47,058 nt of DNA from an uncultured Verrucomicrobiota bacterium (GTDB lineage Bacteria > Verrucomicrobiota > Kiritimatiellia > RFP12 > UBA3636). Position 1 is the first letter of the stretch; each line of letters opens with the position of its first letter. Made by a program: the position numbers and the translations under genes. The stretch spans positions 1 through 47,058 of the forward strand of contig CAMVRE010000006.1 of the NCBI GenBank assembly GCA_947169825.1, in the 5' to 3' direction. Below the pieces are notes generated by a model. It worked only from the letters and a program-made list of their open reading frames with translations. It had not been told where the DNA came from and made no database searches. Positions 1 to 7,354 of the stretch are shown one piece after another.

Positions 1-53
1 AGCCGGCCCCCTCCCTGAGGGGGCTGCCGAGCGAAGCGAGGCTGGGGGAGTCT
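1..53. repeat. dispersed palindromic repeat inside a coding region
   Basis: The block contains ccccctccctgagggggc followed by gccgagcgaagcgaggc, two short hairpins in tandem. Similar G/C-rich two-hairpin elements are widespread in gut bacterial genomes. Here it is read in frame as the tail of the zinc-ribbon ORF. Confidence 0.45.
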
Positions 54-237
54 TCTTCCGCATCGCCCGCGGCGGCTTCGTCCGCCCCGTCGGCACGGGG
101 ATGTCCTCCGCCGCGGCGACCGCTTCGCGGATCGCGCGCATCGACGCGCCCCCGCACACCGGGCATTCGCCCGGGTCGGCCTCGAACTTCGTGTGGCAGA
201 GTTCGCACTCCGCCACGTAGGTGCGCGAGGCGCTCAC
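1..237 (-). CDS. zinc-ribbon protein, 3' part cut by window edge
   Basis: This open frame begins with GTG at 237 and runs off the left edge (79 codons visible), so it is absent from the ORF track. The N-terminus carries two knuckles, CELC and CPVC, about 15 residues apart, the pattern of a rubredoxin-like zinc ribbon. The start overlaps the stop of the upstream phosphoesterase gene in a GTGA arrangement, which implies translational coupling and a shared transcript. The visible C-terminal end (about the last 17 residues) is encoded by a dispersed palindromic repeat, so the true domain may end before it. Its partner is unknown. Small zinc ribbons coupled to a phosphatase could be structural or nucleic-acid-binding, but that is a guess. 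Confidence 0.6.
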   Translation of the reverse strand, partial: MSASRTYVAECELCHTKFEADPGECPVCGGASMRAIREAVAAAEDIPVPTGRTKPPRAMRKKTPPASLRSAAPSGRGPA

Positions 238-1493
238 GCCAGGTCCTCCAGGAAGAGCGGCTTCGCAAGGATCGTCGCGCCGCGCGTCCGCGCGGGCGCC
301 GATCCTGCATCGGCCGGGTCTCGCGGCTCCGCCGCTCGGGAACCGGCGAGGGATCCACTCTCTGCGATCTCTGCGCTCTCTGCGTGAGATTCAATCTCTG
401 CGCCCTCTGCGCTCTCTGCGTGAGAAACACTCTCTGCGCCCTCTGCGCTCTCTGCGTGAGATTCAATCTCTGCGGTCTCTGCGGTCTCTGCGTGAGATTC
501 AATCTCTGCGGTCTCTGCGTGATCGAGAAGCAACACCGCCGGCCGGATCGCCCAAAACACGCCCTTTCCGCGGAACGTGGTCACGGTCCACGCGGTGCGC
601 CCGCCGCGCACGGGCACGGCCTCGCACCCCGTCTCCGCGTGCTCGTGGCCGTGGACGAACAACCGGACGGGCGAGGGGCTGCGCCCCTCCCCGAACCCCT
701 CCCCACGATGCGGGGCGAAGCGAATGCGGGGCTCTGCGGGCGTAGCCGCGCCGTGCGGCCCTTGCGGTGCTTCCGGAAACAGCGGCGGGTGGGGTTCGGG
801 GAGGGAGGAGCCCTCTCCCGTAGCCTCGCCGGCGGCGATCTCCCCGATGCGGTCCAGCGCGTCCGCGAGGTCGTCGAGCCCGACGTCGCAGAACAGCGAC
901 GCGCGGTTGGGGATCTTGCGGCGCGCGGAGGAGAGGCGGCACCAGGCGAAGTCGCGGTCGCATTCGGGCGCGCCGAGGTCGGCGAGGGTCTTCAGGCGCG
1001 GCAGCAGGTCCGCGTGCGGGACGGCCCCGTGCGCGAGGAGCGCGCCCTCCGCCTCCCCGCGGAGGAGGACCGCCGCGGGCGAGCCGAGGACGAACTCGAT
1101 CCACGCCCGCGCGATCTCGCGCTCCGGGTCGTGATCCGGAAGTCCGTCGAGCTCCTCCGCCCATTCGGCCGGCTCGACCAGCGACGAGAAACTCCGCGTG
1201 GCGGGGTTCCACGAGAGCCCCAGGTCGTGGTCGCCGCGGACGAAGACGAGGCGCGCGTCCTTCCGCGCCGGGTCGAGCCTGCGCGCGAGCCGCATCAGGA
1301 ACGCGGCGCAGCCGGCCGAGTCGCGGCCGCGGTCGATCGCGTCGCCGAGGACGATGAGGAACGCCTTGCGCCCGCTCTCCGCGGCCTTCGCGCGCACGGC
1401 GTCCACCGCGGCGACGAGCGCCGGCAGGTCGCCGTGCGCGTCGCCGACCGCGGCGTAGAGGAATCGTTCGGGCTGGAAGGGCAGGACGGTCAC
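234..1493 (-). CDS. calcineurin-like metallophosphoesterase with in-frame repeat insertions
   Basis: This 419-aa protein has the full PPP/metallophosphoesterase motif set: GDAHGD (about residue 17), GDAIDRG (about 50), RGDHD (about 87, replacing GNHE), HGAVPH (about 155) and HGHEH (about 290). It should be a cytosolic two-metal phosphatase of the Ser/Thr phosphatase or Ap4A-hydrolase type; the substrate cannot be read from sequence. The core is interrupted around 215-275 by a Pro/Gly-rich segment and followed by about 60 residues of HAESAEGAE-type repeats, both looking like DNA repeats captured in frame. The start is GTG, 6 nt after a TAGACT -10 box, and the ATG just upstream hits a stop at once, so a leaderless GTG start is most likely. 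The 3' end overlaps the zinc-ribbon gene by 4 nt. Confidence 0.85.
   Translation of the reverse strand: MTVLPFQPERFLYAAVGDAHGDLPALVAAVDAVRAKAAESGRKAFLIVLGDAIDRGRDSAGCAAFLMRLARRLDPARKDARLVFVRGDHDLGLSWNPATRSFSSLVEPAEWAEELDGLPDHDPEREIARAWIEFVLGSPAAVLLRGEAEGALLAHGAVPHADLLPRLKTLADLGAPECDRDFAWCRLSSARRKIPNRASLFCDVGLDDLADALDRIGEIAAGEATGEGSSLPEPHPPLFPEAPQGPHGAATPAEPRIRFAPHRGEGFGEGRSPSPVRLFVHGHEHAETGCEAVPVRGGRTAWTVTTFRGKGVFWAIRPAVLLLDHAETAEIESHAETAETAEIESHAESAEGAESVSHAESAEGAEIESHAESAEIAESGSLAGSRAAEPRDPADAGSAPARTRGATILAKPLFLEDLA
355..528. repeat. ctctgcg tandem repeat coding for HAESAE units
   Basis: A degenerate tandem array is built from ctctgcgct 9-mers separated by gtgagattcaat. On the minus strand it encodes five units of 9-12 residues of the type HAESAEGAEIES. 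Related pieces occur at about 25078-25130 and 29480-29540 outside any gene, so this is a dispersed repeat that has entered the phosphatase reading frame without breaking it. Confidence 0.8.
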
Positions 1494-1499
1494 GGCATC

Positions 1500-1528
1500 A
1501 GTCTACCCGTCCCCGCTCCGGTTTTCAC
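1500..1528 (-). promoter_or_regulatory. sigma70-type promoter of the phosphoesterase gene
   Basis: On the minus strand GTGAAA is followed after 17 nt by TAGACT. Only 6 nt separate the -10 box from the GTG start, so the transcript should begin at or within a base or two of the start codon. Confidence 0.6.
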
Positions 1529-1549
1529 CCCGCGCGTTGCGGGGCGTAG

Positions 1550-1580
1550 AAATAAAAAAGCCGCGGCTCTTCGCCGCGGC
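1550..1580 (-). terminator. rho-independent terminator of the kinase-fusion gene
   Basis: The minus strand reads GCCGCGGC-GAAGA-GCCGCGGC followed by TTTTTTATTT: an 8-bp GC stem, a 5-nt loop and a U-tract, 27 nt after the stop of the upstream gene. Confidence 0.85.
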
Positions 1581-1606
1581 ATGGTCATGGACGTTCCCCG
1601 CGCGTC

Positions 1607-3319
1607 TCAGCAGTCCCGGATGTCGCCGTTGAGGAGCGGGAGCAGGGACGGGTCCACGGGAAGCCCGCCGCGGACGCGGACGACGTCGCCCGGAGCGAAC
1701 GCCCGGTTCCACTGCTCCGTCAGGAGCTGGTTCCGGGCGAGGTCGTCCACGCAGACGGGATGGCGGGCCAGTGTCTCCGCGACCCACGCGGGGCCGTCGA
1801 CGTCGCGCTCGGCCGGCTTGCGGCGGGCGAGCTCCCGCTTGAGCGCCCGGAGGCAGTCCTCGAGCGTCGCGTGGACCTTCTTCACGCCGTAGCGCTCCGC
1901 GAGGAACTTCGCGTGGCGCATCCAGGGGACCTCCGGGTCGACGCCGAGCACGACGCGCTTGCCGCGGGCGAGGTTCTCCGCCAGCTCCATCCGCGTCGTG
2001 AGCGCGTAGGGCTTGTCGGCCGGCCTGGCCTGCTTCGGAACCCAGAACAGGACGTAGTCGCACGTGCGGAGTCCGCGCGTCTCCCACTCGACCTGCGGGC
2101 GGTGGGGGAGGTGCTTCCCGCGCGGGTTGAGCCACGCGACGCCCTCGAGCCCCTCCTTCTCGGCGAGCTTCGGGACGGACTTCTGCCACTCCGGCGCGCC
2201 GCCGATGGGGCCGGCGAGGAAGACGGTCCAGCCCTTCTTCTCCGCGAACGGCGTCGGCGGGGCGTACATCGTGCCGCCCCTGCCGCAGTCGACGGGCGGC
2301 GGCGGCGCCTTGTCCGGCTTGGGCGGAACCGGCGGCGGGGGTGCGGGGTCCTGCGCCGGGTCGAGCCACGCGGGCGGCGTGGGGAAGCGGTCCTCGAGCA
2401 TCCCCTTGGAGCCGAGGAATCCGACGCTGCGGGAGGCGGTCGCCTGCGCCTCGCGGAGGCACGCCGCGACGGTCTCCCCGTCGAGGTCCGCGATGCGCGG
2501 GAGGCCGCGGCGGCCGAGCGCGGCGAGGAGGGCGGACGAGGTCCAGTCGCCGGCGCCCTCCCCGTCGACGAAGGCGGGGTTCGCGACGGGCGGGAGGGTG
2601 CGCCACCCCGCCCCGCGGAGGTTGAAGCGGAGCCCTTCCTTGTTCATCGTCCGGACGACGAGCTTGTCGGAGAGCCCCTCCAGGAAGGCCGCGTCGGGGT
2701 AGGCCTCGCTGGAGGCCTTGACAATGTCGGCGGACGCAAGGGCCTTCGCGAGGTCCTTCGGGTCGCACCGCGTGGGCGGCTCGAAGAAGACGAGCGTCCC
2801 GCGGGGGCGAAGCGCCTCCGCGAGCGCCCGGAGGCCGGCGGCGGGCTGGTCGTAGAAGAGGACGTCGGGGCGGTCTGCGCCGAGTCCGTCCAGAAAGGCC
2901 GGAACGTCCTTCTTGTTGAGATACCGGTAGTTTGTGAACGGTCCGCCCCGCGGCGTCTGCGGCCGGTAGGATATCTTGGGGTTGCCGTCCCGGTCGACCC
3001 GGTGCGTCTCGACGAAGAGCGTCGTGCCGCCGTCGCCCTCGGCGGAGACGAAGCGCGTGTCGGCCCCGTAGCGTTCGAGGTCCTCGACGAGGCGGCGGCC
3101 CCAGCCGGAGCCGTCGAAGCGCGCGAGGGGCATCGCGCGCCAGCCGAACTGCGCCGCGAGCATCGTCGCGACGTTGCCGGGCGTGCCCCCGACGTGGACG
3201 TAGAGGCGGCGGACGGAGCCATCGGGCTCCTTCTTCTGGACGATGTCCATCGGCATCGAGCCGGCGGCAAGGCAGGTGAAAGCTTTCATTTCGGAGCGTG
3301 GGCTGGAGGACGTGTTCAT
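1607..3319 (-). CDS. PfkB-family kinase fused to nucleoside 2-deoxyribosyltransferase-like domain
   Basis: This 570-aa protein joins two domains through a Pro-rich linker (about residues 315-350). Residues 10-310 are ribokinase/PfkB-like: GGTPGNVATMLA near the N-terminus and the DGEGAGD catalytic block with GAGD near residue 275. Residues 355-510 match the nucleoside 2-deoxyribosyltransferase-like family (FLAGPIGGAPEW, a WLNPRG turn, DYVLFWVP, and TTRMELAEN with the expected active-site Glu). The combination suggests a nucleoside or ribose is both cleaved or exchanged at its N-glycosidic bond and phosphorylated; substrates are not known. The start at 3319 fits a promoter 12 nt upstream; Met11 (3289) is an alternative. 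The ORF-track extension to 3421 lies upstream of the promoter and is not used. Confidence 0.85.
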   Translation of the reverse strand: MNTSSSPRSEMKAFTCLAAGSMPMDIVQKKEPDGSVRRLYVHVGGTPGNVATMLAAQFGWRAMPLARFDGSGWGRRLVEDLERYGADTRFVSAEGDGGTTLFVETHRVDRDGNPKISYRPQTPRGGPFTNYRYLNKKDVPAFLDGLGADRPDVLFYDQPAAGLRALAEALRPRGTLVFFEPPTRCDPKDLAKALASADIVKASSEAYPDAAFLEGLSDKLVVRTMNKEGLRFNLRGAGWRTLPPVANPAFVDGEGAGDWTSSALLAALGRRGLPRIADLDGETVAACLREAQATASRSVGFLGSKGMLEDRFPTPPAWLDPAQDPAPPPPVPPKPDKAPPPPVDCGRGGTMYAPPTPFAEKKGWTVFLAGPIGGAPEWQKSVPKLAEKEGLEGVAWLNPRGKHLPHRPQVEWETRGLRTCDYVLFWVPKQARPADKPYALTTRMELAENLARGKRVVLGVDPEVPWMRHAKFLAERYGVKKVHATLEDCLRALKRELARRKPAERDVDGPAWVAETLARHPVCVDDLARNQLLTEQWNRAFAPGDVVRVRGGLPVDPSLLPLLNGDIRDC

Positions 3320-3331
3320 TTGACTGGAGGG

Positions 3332-3360
3332 ATTGTACCGCCGCCTGACACCGGATTCAA
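3332..3360 (-). promoter_or_regulatory. promoter of the kinase-fusion gene
   Basis: The minus strand has TTGAAT, 17 nt, TACAAT, with the ATG at 3319 beginning 13 nt after the -10 box. The predicted leader is only about 5 nt. The -35 box overlaps the last codons of the upstream gene. Confidence 0.65.
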
Positions 3361-4118
3361 GCGCAAACGGCGGGTCGGCGGAAAATTTCAGCCTCCCGGC
3401 ACCGGGACTCCGCGGCGGCAAGGGAGCGCACGACGGAGCGGGCGAGCGAGTAGTCGGTCCTGGAGACGAAGCCCCGCCGCACGAGAGTCCCCTTGTCGGA
3501 GAGGGCCTTTCGGACGGAGGCGCAGTCCTCTCCCGTCACGGAGGCGAAGAGTTCGCGGAGTTCGGCCTTGACGCCGGCGTCGGCGGTCGGAAGGAACGGA
3601 ACGTCGCGGAACCAGTCGCACCGGCCCGAACGGAAAAGGTAGAGGAACACGAGCAGGTTCGTCTCGACGGACGAGAGCCCGAACCGCGCCATCGTGCCGC
3701 ACACGAGGTCGAACACCGGGTCGTCCCGCCACCACGGCCACGACCGGCGCACGTCGTCCAGACGGTCCTTGACCCGCCATGCAAGGGCCTTGCGCAAGAA
3801 GGTCAGGGACGAGACGCTTTCCGTGGAGCGCCACACGTCGCGAAGGCCCTCCGAGAGCGGGCGGTCGGAGCGGAACGGTTCCGCGACGTTGCATGGCGCG
3901 TTGGCGACGAACCGGTACTTGCCGTCGGCGACGAACGCGTTGCGGCAGAGCGTGCGGGCGTCCGCGGCGGACGTGACGAGCGCGGCGACGTCGCGGAAAA
4001 AGCCGTTGCCCGGGTCCTCGAAACCGGGATGGCGGACGGCGTTGTGGAGGAACTCGAGTTTCTTCTCGCGGAGAAAGGTCGAGGCGGAATCGGAGGCGGA
4101 GGGAATTGCGTTGTTCAT
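3357..4118 (-). CDS. hypothetical protein, possibly N-terminal remnant of an AAA ATPase
   Basis: I do not recognise this 253-aa protein with certainty. It is a soluble, helical protein. The block SVETNLLVFLYLF, followed by SVRKALSDKGTLVRRGFV and DYSLARSVVRSL, resembles the winged-helix-like region that precedes the ATPase module in some bacterial AAA proteins, and the ORF stops just after it. It may therefore be a 3'-truncated gene whose ATPase part was lost at the junction with the kinase-fusion promoter. The ATG at 4118 is preferred because the -10 box at 4155-4160 puts the transcription start downstream of the longer ORF's first codon (4154). Confidence 0.5.
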   Translation of the reverse strand: MNNAIPSASDSASTFLREKKLEFLHNAVRHPGFEDPGNGFFRDVAALVTSAADARTLCRNAFVADGKYRFVANAPCNVAEPFRSDRPLSEGLRDVWRSTESVSSLTFLRKALAWRVKDRLDDVRRSWPWWRDDPVFDLVCGTMARFGLSSVETNLLVFLYLFRSGRCDWFRDVPFLPTADAGVKAELRELFASVTGEDCASVRKALSDKGTLVRRGFVSRTDYSLARSVVRSLAAAESRCREAEIFRRPAVCA

Positions 4119-4154
4119 GTCGGGATGGGGGTTGGGATGATTGAATGACAACAC

Positions 4155-4182
4155 ATTATCTGCGACCTGCCACCGGATTCAA
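4155..4182 (-). promoter_or_regulatory. promoter of the 253-aa hypothetical gene
   Basis: TTGAAT, 16 nt, GATAAT on the minus strand. The ATTCAATCCGG-type -35 context resembles that at 3355-3360. The predicted leader is about 30 nt. The remaining bases up to 4360 show no gene. Confidence 0.5.
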
Positions 4183-4360
4183 GGACAAAACGAACGAAAA
4201 CGAAAAAAACGATCCTCGGCCCGCGACGACCCCATTCCGCCCGGTCTCGGCGGACATGAACTGTTGCAACGCGCGGTCGCGCGCGCCCGGACGCGTGCGC
4301 GACATGAAATCTTCGCCGATGGCTTCGCACCGGTGCGCGGATGCGCCCCGGCGCCGGTCG

Positions 4361-4951
4361 TCACGACCGCAGATCCGCGAAGGAGACCATGTCCGCGGGC
4401 AGGGGGCGGTCGTATTCGAGGACGCCCCCGCCCGCGCGCAACTCCATCAGGAGGCGCCCGAGGAGGTTCGGGCCGCTGAAGGACGCGCCGTCGGGCGTGC
4501 GCTTGACGCCCCACGCGTCGGGGGTGCGGCGCGGGAAGGTCGTCTGGTCCTCGACGATCGGGCGGTCGCCGCTGCGCGCGAGCTCGGCGCGGAAGGCCGC
4601 GCTCTGGCGGTACTTCTCCATCAGGCAGAACTTCATCGCGTCGACGTCGTGCTCCGCCCAGTCCGGCCGCAGGAAGCCCTCCTTCTGCCAGTGCTTCGCC
4701 GTCATCTTCGGGTTGCCCTTCTTCCCGTAGACGGCGCGGCGCGCCTCCGGGTCCGTGAACTTCATCGTCTGGAAGACGCGCTCGGACGTGTCGAACGGCG
4801 CGCCGTCCACCACGAGCGGCGTCCGCGCGAAGTTGGAGAACACGCCCCACTCCGCGGCGATCTTCGACACCGCGCAGGCGCGGTCCGCCGGATACGTCTC
4901 GAACCCCCAGTACTGCGGGTAGTGGAGCCGGATGGAGTCGGAGACGCGCAT
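4361..4951 (-). CDS. NADAR-domain protein (ADP-ribosyl N-glycosidase, likely antitoxin)
   Basis: This 196-aa protein carries the hallmarks of the NADAR/DUF1768 (YbiA-like) family: WGVFSNFARTPLVVDG, the SERVFQTMKF helix, KHWQKEGFLRPDW, MKFCLMEKY, then DRPIVEDQTTFP and a WG turn. Family members cleave N-glycosidic bonds; some NADARs remove ADP-ribose from guanine bases and neutralise DarT-type toxins. The ATG at 4951 lies 4 nt after the stop of the ADP-ribosyltransferase gene, so the two are surely co-transcribed and probably coupled. The ORF-track form extending to 5293 overlaps the toxin gene in another frame and is not real. By context this is the reversing enzyme or antitoxin of the pair (inference). 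Confidence 0.85.
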   Translation of the reverse strand: MRVSDSIRLHYPQYWGFETYPADRACAVSKIAAEWGVFSNFARTPLVVDGAPFDTSERVFQTMKFTDPEARRAVYGKKGNPKMTAKHWQKEGFLRPDWAEHDVDAMKFCLMEKYRQSAAFRAELARSGDRPIVEDQTTFPRRTPDAWGVKRTPDGASFSGPNLLGRLLMELRAGGGVLEYDRPLPADMVSFADLRS

Positions 4952-4955
4952 CGGG

Positions 4956-5594
4956 TCAGCCTTGCGGGAGGTCCTTGGCGGCGATCGTCTCGAGGACGAC
5001 GGTCTTCGGCTTCTTCGCCGAGGCCGCGTCGCGGTCGAGCCGGTCTGCGGAGACGATGCGGACTTTGCCGGCGTCGAGGACGGCGCGGTTGAACGGGGGC
5101 AGGAAGCGCCCGTCCGGACCCTTTTTCCAGTTGAAGGGCCAGATGATGAAGTCGACGCCGATGCCGTCGAGGAACGCCGATGCCATCTTCTCGCCGTCGA
5201 ACGTCGGCTTTTTCGTTCCCCCGAGACGGCACGCGAGGAAGATTCGGAACGCCTTGCCGTCGGCCGCCGCTTTCGCGGGGATGTCGGCGCCAAGCGACTT
5301 GCGCGCCCTCGCGAGCACAGGCGTCGGAACCGGTTCGCCGAACGCGATCCAGTTGTCCGCGGTGCGCGCGGGAATCTCGACCGTGTAGACGAGGCAGTCC
5401 CCGCCGGCCTTGCTCTTCACGGCGTAGAGCCGGGCGGACTCGTAGCTTTCCGTGACGTAGACGCCGTAGCCGAACTTGCATTTTCCGTCGCCCTCGAGCG
5501 CATGGCCGAGAGAAAACCGGCCGAACGGCGCGGCCGACGTGCCGTGGTAGAAGACGGACGCCTCCGGCGCTTTCATCAGGGAGGATTTTGACAT
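4956..5594 (-). CDS. ADP-ribosyltransferase-fold protein (ART-PolyVal-like), likely toxin
   Basis: This 212-aa protein begins with FYHGTSAAPFGRFS, continues with FGYGVYVTESYESARLYA and VYTVEIP, and ends with a GIGVDFIIWPF...AVLDAGKVRIV segment. The His of HGT, the Tyr of GVYVT and the C-terminal strand pattern are those of NAD-dependent ADP-ribosyltransferases of the polyvalent-protein/phage-conflict group. The third catalytic residue could not be assigned securely. No signal peptide is present, so it should act in the cytosol. It is the first gene of a two-gene operon whose second gene encodes a NADAR hydrolase, an order consistent with a toxin-antitoxin or defence pair. The base target (DNA, RNA or nucleotide) is unknown. 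Confidence 0.7.
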   Translation of the reverse strand: MSKSSLMKAPEASVFYHGTSAAPFGRFSLGHALEGDGKCKFGYGVYVTESYESARLYAVKSKAGGDCLVYTVEIPARTADNWIAFGEPVPTPVLARARKSLGADIPAKAAADGKAFRIFLACRLGGTKKPTFDGEKMASAFLDGIGVDFIIWPFNWKKGPDGRFLPPFNRAVLDAGKVRIVSADRLDRDAASAKKPKTVVLETIAAKDLPQG

Positions 5595-5630
5595 GGCGAC
5601 TGTTTCCGCAGGTGGGGAGAACGGAACGGA

Positions 5631-5660
5631 ATGCTACCAGAACCGAAGCGGAAAGTCCAA
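5631..5660 (-). promoter_or_regulatory. promoter of the ART-NADAR operon
   Basis: TTGGAC, 18 nt, TAGCAT on the minus strand, giving a leader of about 29 nt before the ATG at 5594. Confidence 0.55.
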
Positions 5661-5666
5661 CCACCC

Positions 5667-5694
5667 GCGCCGTGGCGGAGCCTCGCCACGGCGC
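5667..5694. repeat. cgtggcg hairpin (extragenic palindrome family)
   Basis: An 11-bp stem, gcgccgtggcg / cgccacggcgc, with a 6-nt loop. Related cgtggcgggg...ccccgccacg hairpins recur at about 22990, 28343, 29274, 30697, 32380 and 43159. It sits between the ART promoter and the glycohydrolase remnant and could act as a bidirectional terminator, although it has no U-tract. Confidence 0.6.
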
Positions 5695-5705
5695 GCGCGG
5701 GGCCG

Positions 5706-5971
5706 CTACCCAAACACGTCGCGGAAGGGCTTCACGTTGCCCTCGCCGCGGGCGTTGTGGTCGTCGATGACGGAGAAGACGACGCGGCCGAACGCGGCGC
5801 GGAACTCCGGGGCGGCGAGCTCGTCGCGGAAGAGCTCGGCCATGTGGCGCGGCGGGTTGCGGAATGCGCCGCACCCGAACGCCGAGAGGACGAGCGCCCG
5901 CTGCCCGTTCTCGCGGGCGATGCGGAGAATGGCGCGAATCTTGCGCCGCGTCGCCGCCTCCATCGCGGGCG
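5706..5971 (-). pseudogene. 3' remnant of a TIGR02452-type poly(ADP-ribose) glycohydrolase (macrodomain)
   Basis: The last ~88 codons before the TAG at 5706 encode RLTPAMEAATRRKIRAIL, then ALVLSAFGCGAFRNPP and FGRVVFSVIDD. This is the conserved C-terminal third of microbial PARG-like macrodomain proteins, normally about 260-300 aa. The N-terminal two thirds, including the catalytic loop, are missing: immediately upstream lies the stop codon of the ATPase remnant. The long ORF 5706-7283 of the track is this piece joined to an antisense-quality shadow frame. A restart at ATG 5963 would give 85 aa but no active enzyme. It supports a former ADP-ribose-removal gene next to the ART/NADAR pair. Confidence 0.75.
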
Positions 5972-7258
5972 TCAGGCGTCCGCGAAGAGCTCGTCCGCGC
6001 CGACGATGAAATCGAAGAAGCCCTCTTCCCGGACGGCGGGGGAGAGTTCGCCCGCGTAGACGAGGGCCGTGCGGACGGACAGACCCTTGGCGAGACGGAG
6101 CCGCGACAGCTTTTCCGCGACCTCGTCCGCGATACCGCGGCCGATTTCGCGGCGGCGCTTGATCTCGACGACGCAGACCGACCGCTTCGACTGGACGAGC
6201 AGGTCGATCTGGCATCCCTTCGCGCGGTTCGTCTTCTCCTGACGGTAGGGCGCCGCCGAGAAGACGAGCGAATCGCGCAACCCGATCTTCGGGAGCAGCG
6301 CCGGGACGCGGTCGAGGACGAGATTCTCGAACTGCAGTCCCAGGATGGTCTCCCAGCCGTCGAGCCGCTCCAGCGCGCCGAAGGAGAAGAGCCCCGCCTC
6401 GATCGCCGCCTTCCGGGGCCGGACGTAGTGCAGATAGAACCGCGCGTAGTTGTCCTTCAGGCGCCAGCGTGCCTCGCGGAGCGGCAGGCCCGTCTGCGGA
6501 TTGAGGTCGGCGTCCTTCGCGGCGAATCCGGCGAGCCGGAGTTCCTCGAGCGTGGCGGAAAGATGTCCGTTGACCGTTTCGCCGAGCTCGCCGGCCAGTT
6601 CGGAAACGGTCCGGCTGCCGCGGGCGAGCCCTTCGAGGACGATGCGGCGGCGCATCGCCTTCTCCCCGAATACGTCGGAGAATATCTCGTCGAACTCGCG
6701 GAAGAGGAGCCCCCCGGGCGTGAAGCAGAGCCGGCGGACGTTCTCGTCCGCGGAAAGCGCCGGCCGGATTTCCTGGAGATAGCGGGGAATCCCGCCCGTG
6801 ACGGACAGGACGTCGAGCTTCTCGCCGAGGGCGATCCGCGAAGCCCGCTTCCCGAAGAACCGGTCGCAGTCCCGGAGCGGCAGTTCCGGCACCTCGAGGT
6901 CGAGGGAGTTGCGCCCCGCGAACCCCGTGTTCTTCAGGATGTTCTCGACGATCCACGCCGAGACGGAGCCGCACAGGACGAAGACCAGCCCCCGCCGCCG
7001 GGAGAACAGCCGGTCCCACGCCTTCTTCAGGTATCCCGCGAAGTCCGGATCGTATCCGCCGAGCCAGGAGATCTCGTCGAGGAGGACGACCGTCCGCCCG
7101 CCGTCCGGGAGCGCCCCGTCGAGAAGCGCGAACGCTTCGCTCCACGTCTCGACCACGACCTTCGGCAGCCGGGATTGCGCGGCGAGGTCGGCGCAGAACG
7201 CCTCGCGCTGCTTCCGGTCGTCCATGCCCGGACGCGCAGAACCGGCCGGAAAACGCAA
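5972..7258 (-). pseudogene. 5'-truncated AAA ATPase with DUF234-like C-terminal nuclease domain
   Basis: The protein of up to 428 aa (TTG 7258; first ATG 7225) starts in the middle of an archaeal-type ATPase. The Walker B strand VVLLDEISWL, a sensor block VFVLCGSVSAWI, PELPLRDCDRFF and a winged-helix region (SRTVSELAGELGETVNGHLS) are present, but the preceding ~80 residues with the Walker A P-loop are absent in every frame upstream. The C-terminal part keeps the DUF234-type PD-(D/E)xK signature CQIDLLVQSK...VVEIKRR. Without a P-loop it cannot be a normal ATPase, so I call it a remnant. Its stop abuts the PARG remnant directly. Confidence 0.7.
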
Positions 7259-7266
7259 ACAAAATC

Positions 7267-7354
7267 GGGCAACTAATCGTCAAAATGTCATTTAGTTGCC
7301 CAAAGAAGATAGATTTTCCGGGCGACTAATCGACACAATGTCGTTTATCCGCCC
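7267..7354. promoter_or_regulatory. two tandem 35-bp palindromes, operator-like
   Basis: Copy 1 (7267-7301) has perfect arms gggcaactaa / ttagttgccc around a 15-nt centre. Copy 2 (7320-7354) has gggcgactaa / ttatccgccc with the same 15-nt spacing and an inner cgaca-caa-tgtcg dyad. The copies are 53 bp apart and lie directly upstream of the ATPase remnant. They look like binding sites for a dimeric regulator, or autoregulatory sites of the lost ATPase. Confidence 0.55.

Noticed and set aside
355-528. CRISPR array
   Set aside because: The units are contiguous degenerate 9-12-codon repeats with no unique spacers and no cas genes in the window.
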